64,000 nt of DNA, from assembly GCA_009773335.1 (NCBI GenBank), contig WRPF01000013.1, positions 24,448 through 88,447 on the forward strand, written 5' to 3'. A program made the position numbers and the translations under genes. Positions 63,639-64,000 of this stretch are shown piece after piece (positions within the stretch are counted from its first letter, which is position 1; every line of letters begins with the position of its first letter). A model generated the notes under the pieces. That model had not been told where the DNA came from, ran no database searches, and worked only from the letters and a program-made list of their open reading frames with translations. This stretch comes from Caulobacteraceae bacterium (GTDB lineage Bacteria; Pseudomonadota; Alphaproteobacteria; Caulobacterales; Aquidulcibacteraceae).

Positions 63639-64000
63639 TCAGCTCTCCAGCGCGAGATCGCGGCGCACCGCGTCGAGCGCGTTGCGCCTGGCGTTGGTCA
63701 CCGCGCGCCATTCAGGCCCGCGCCGCCAGAGGAGCACGGGCAGATGCGGCTCGACGCCATTGGCGAGCAGCACGGCGGAGATGCGATCGTAAGAGGCGCG
63801 GCCCCATTCGGCGTAGCCCTCGATGGCGGCCTTGTCGGTGGTGGTCGGTTCGAGCGGCGCCGTCGCCGACCAGTCGCGCAGCGCGTTCCAGTCGCGGGCG
63901 TGGGCGAGGGCTGCTGCGCTTTCGACGGCCTCCGCGCGCGCGCCATCCCGGGCGGCGACCGCGACGATGCGCACGTCGACGCCCTCGTCAGCGAGCGCGG
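63639..64000 (-). CDS. Hypothetical protein, partial (N-terminus beyond the right edge)
   Basis: The frame is open to the window edge. A GTG at 63974 could be a start (111 residues, VRIVAVAARDGARAEAVESA), but the upstream codons (ALADEGVD) continue without a stop, so the gene is probably longer. The visible part is Ala/Arg-rich, with a Trp-rich C-terminal stretch (LLWRRGPEWRAVTNARRNALDAVR). No recognised domain. It precedes zapE closely. Confidence 0.6.
   Translation of the reverse strand, partial: ALADEGVDVRIVAVAARDGARAEAVESAAALAHARDWNALRDWSATAPLEPTTTDKAAIEGYAEWGRASYDRISAVLLANGVEPHLPVLLWRRGPEWRAVTNARRNALDAVRRDLALES

Noticed and set aside
1..64000. CRISPR arrays, tRNA or rRNA genes, prophage or integrative element ends
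   Set aside because: No regularly spaced direct repeats, no clover-leaf candidate, no integrase or phage structural gene was seen on either strand.

Overview
The window looks like chromosome of a high-GC alphaproteobacterium of the Caulobacterales/Hyphomonadaceae type. The main evidence is a chemotaxis cluster in the order known from Caulobacter crescentus (mcp-cheX-cheY-cheA-cheW-cheR-cheB-cheY-cheD-cheU-cheY-cheE), with tamAB, a prkA-yeaH-spoVR operon and a short-form PutA in support. This assignment is inferred from gene content and order, not from a database search. No rRNA, tRNA, CRISPR array or prophage was seen.

Layout. (1) 1-5160, minus strand: a tripartite RND efflux operon (outer-membrane factor, adaptor, RND pump); the pump runs off the left edge. 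(2) 5.4-9.2 kb: phoR, then pstB-phoU-phoB behind a Pho-box-like site. The rest of the phosphate uptake system (phosphate porin-like gene, pstS, pstC, pstA) lies at 53.2-57.5 kb behind a four-unit Pho-box-like array, so the regulon is split within one window. (3) 10.7-16.0 kb: a partial chemotaxis cluster (mcp, cheB, cheD, cheYIII-like, cheE-like) containing two broken genes, remnants of cheYII and probably of cheU. (4) 16.4-17.4 kb: a NarL-type response regulator convergent with a tiny membrane-anchored DHp-like protein that has no ATPase domain. (5) 18.1-29.0 kb: the full chemotaxis cluster with a membrane MCP, a soluble globin-coupled MCP, cheX, cheYI, cheA, cheW, cheR, cheB, cheYII, a shortened cheD without catalytic residues, cheU, cheYIII and cheE. 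The two clusters have decayed in complementary genes: the catalytic CheD is only in cluster 1, and intact CheYII, CheU, CheA, CheW and CheR are only in cluster 2. (6) 29-48.4 kb: housekeeping and envelope genes (MaoC hydratase, EamA transporter, aminotransferase, GST, tamA-tamB, prkA-yeaH-spoVR, AsmA, acyltransferase, class A acid phosphatase). (7) 48.9-51.4 kb: a REP/REPIN neighbourhood with a RAYT transposase flanked by two REPINs, a third REPIN nearby and a different GTAG-headed REP pair. (8) 50.2-52.7 kb: a polyamine pair (deoxyhypusine-synthase-like protein and ornithine-type decarboxylase). (9) 53.2-57.5 kb: the Pho-controlled porin-pstSCA operon. (10) 57.6-64 kb: a GT4 glycosyltransferase, bifunctional PutA, a small membrane protein, ZapE, and a partial unknown gene at the right edge.

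The most unusual material is the pair of chemotaxis clusters with reciprocal gene decay, in which internal deletions spared the gene ends and the overlapping stop/start junctions, and the RAYT/REPIN neighbourhood, where the transposase stop codon lies inside the adjoining REPIN.
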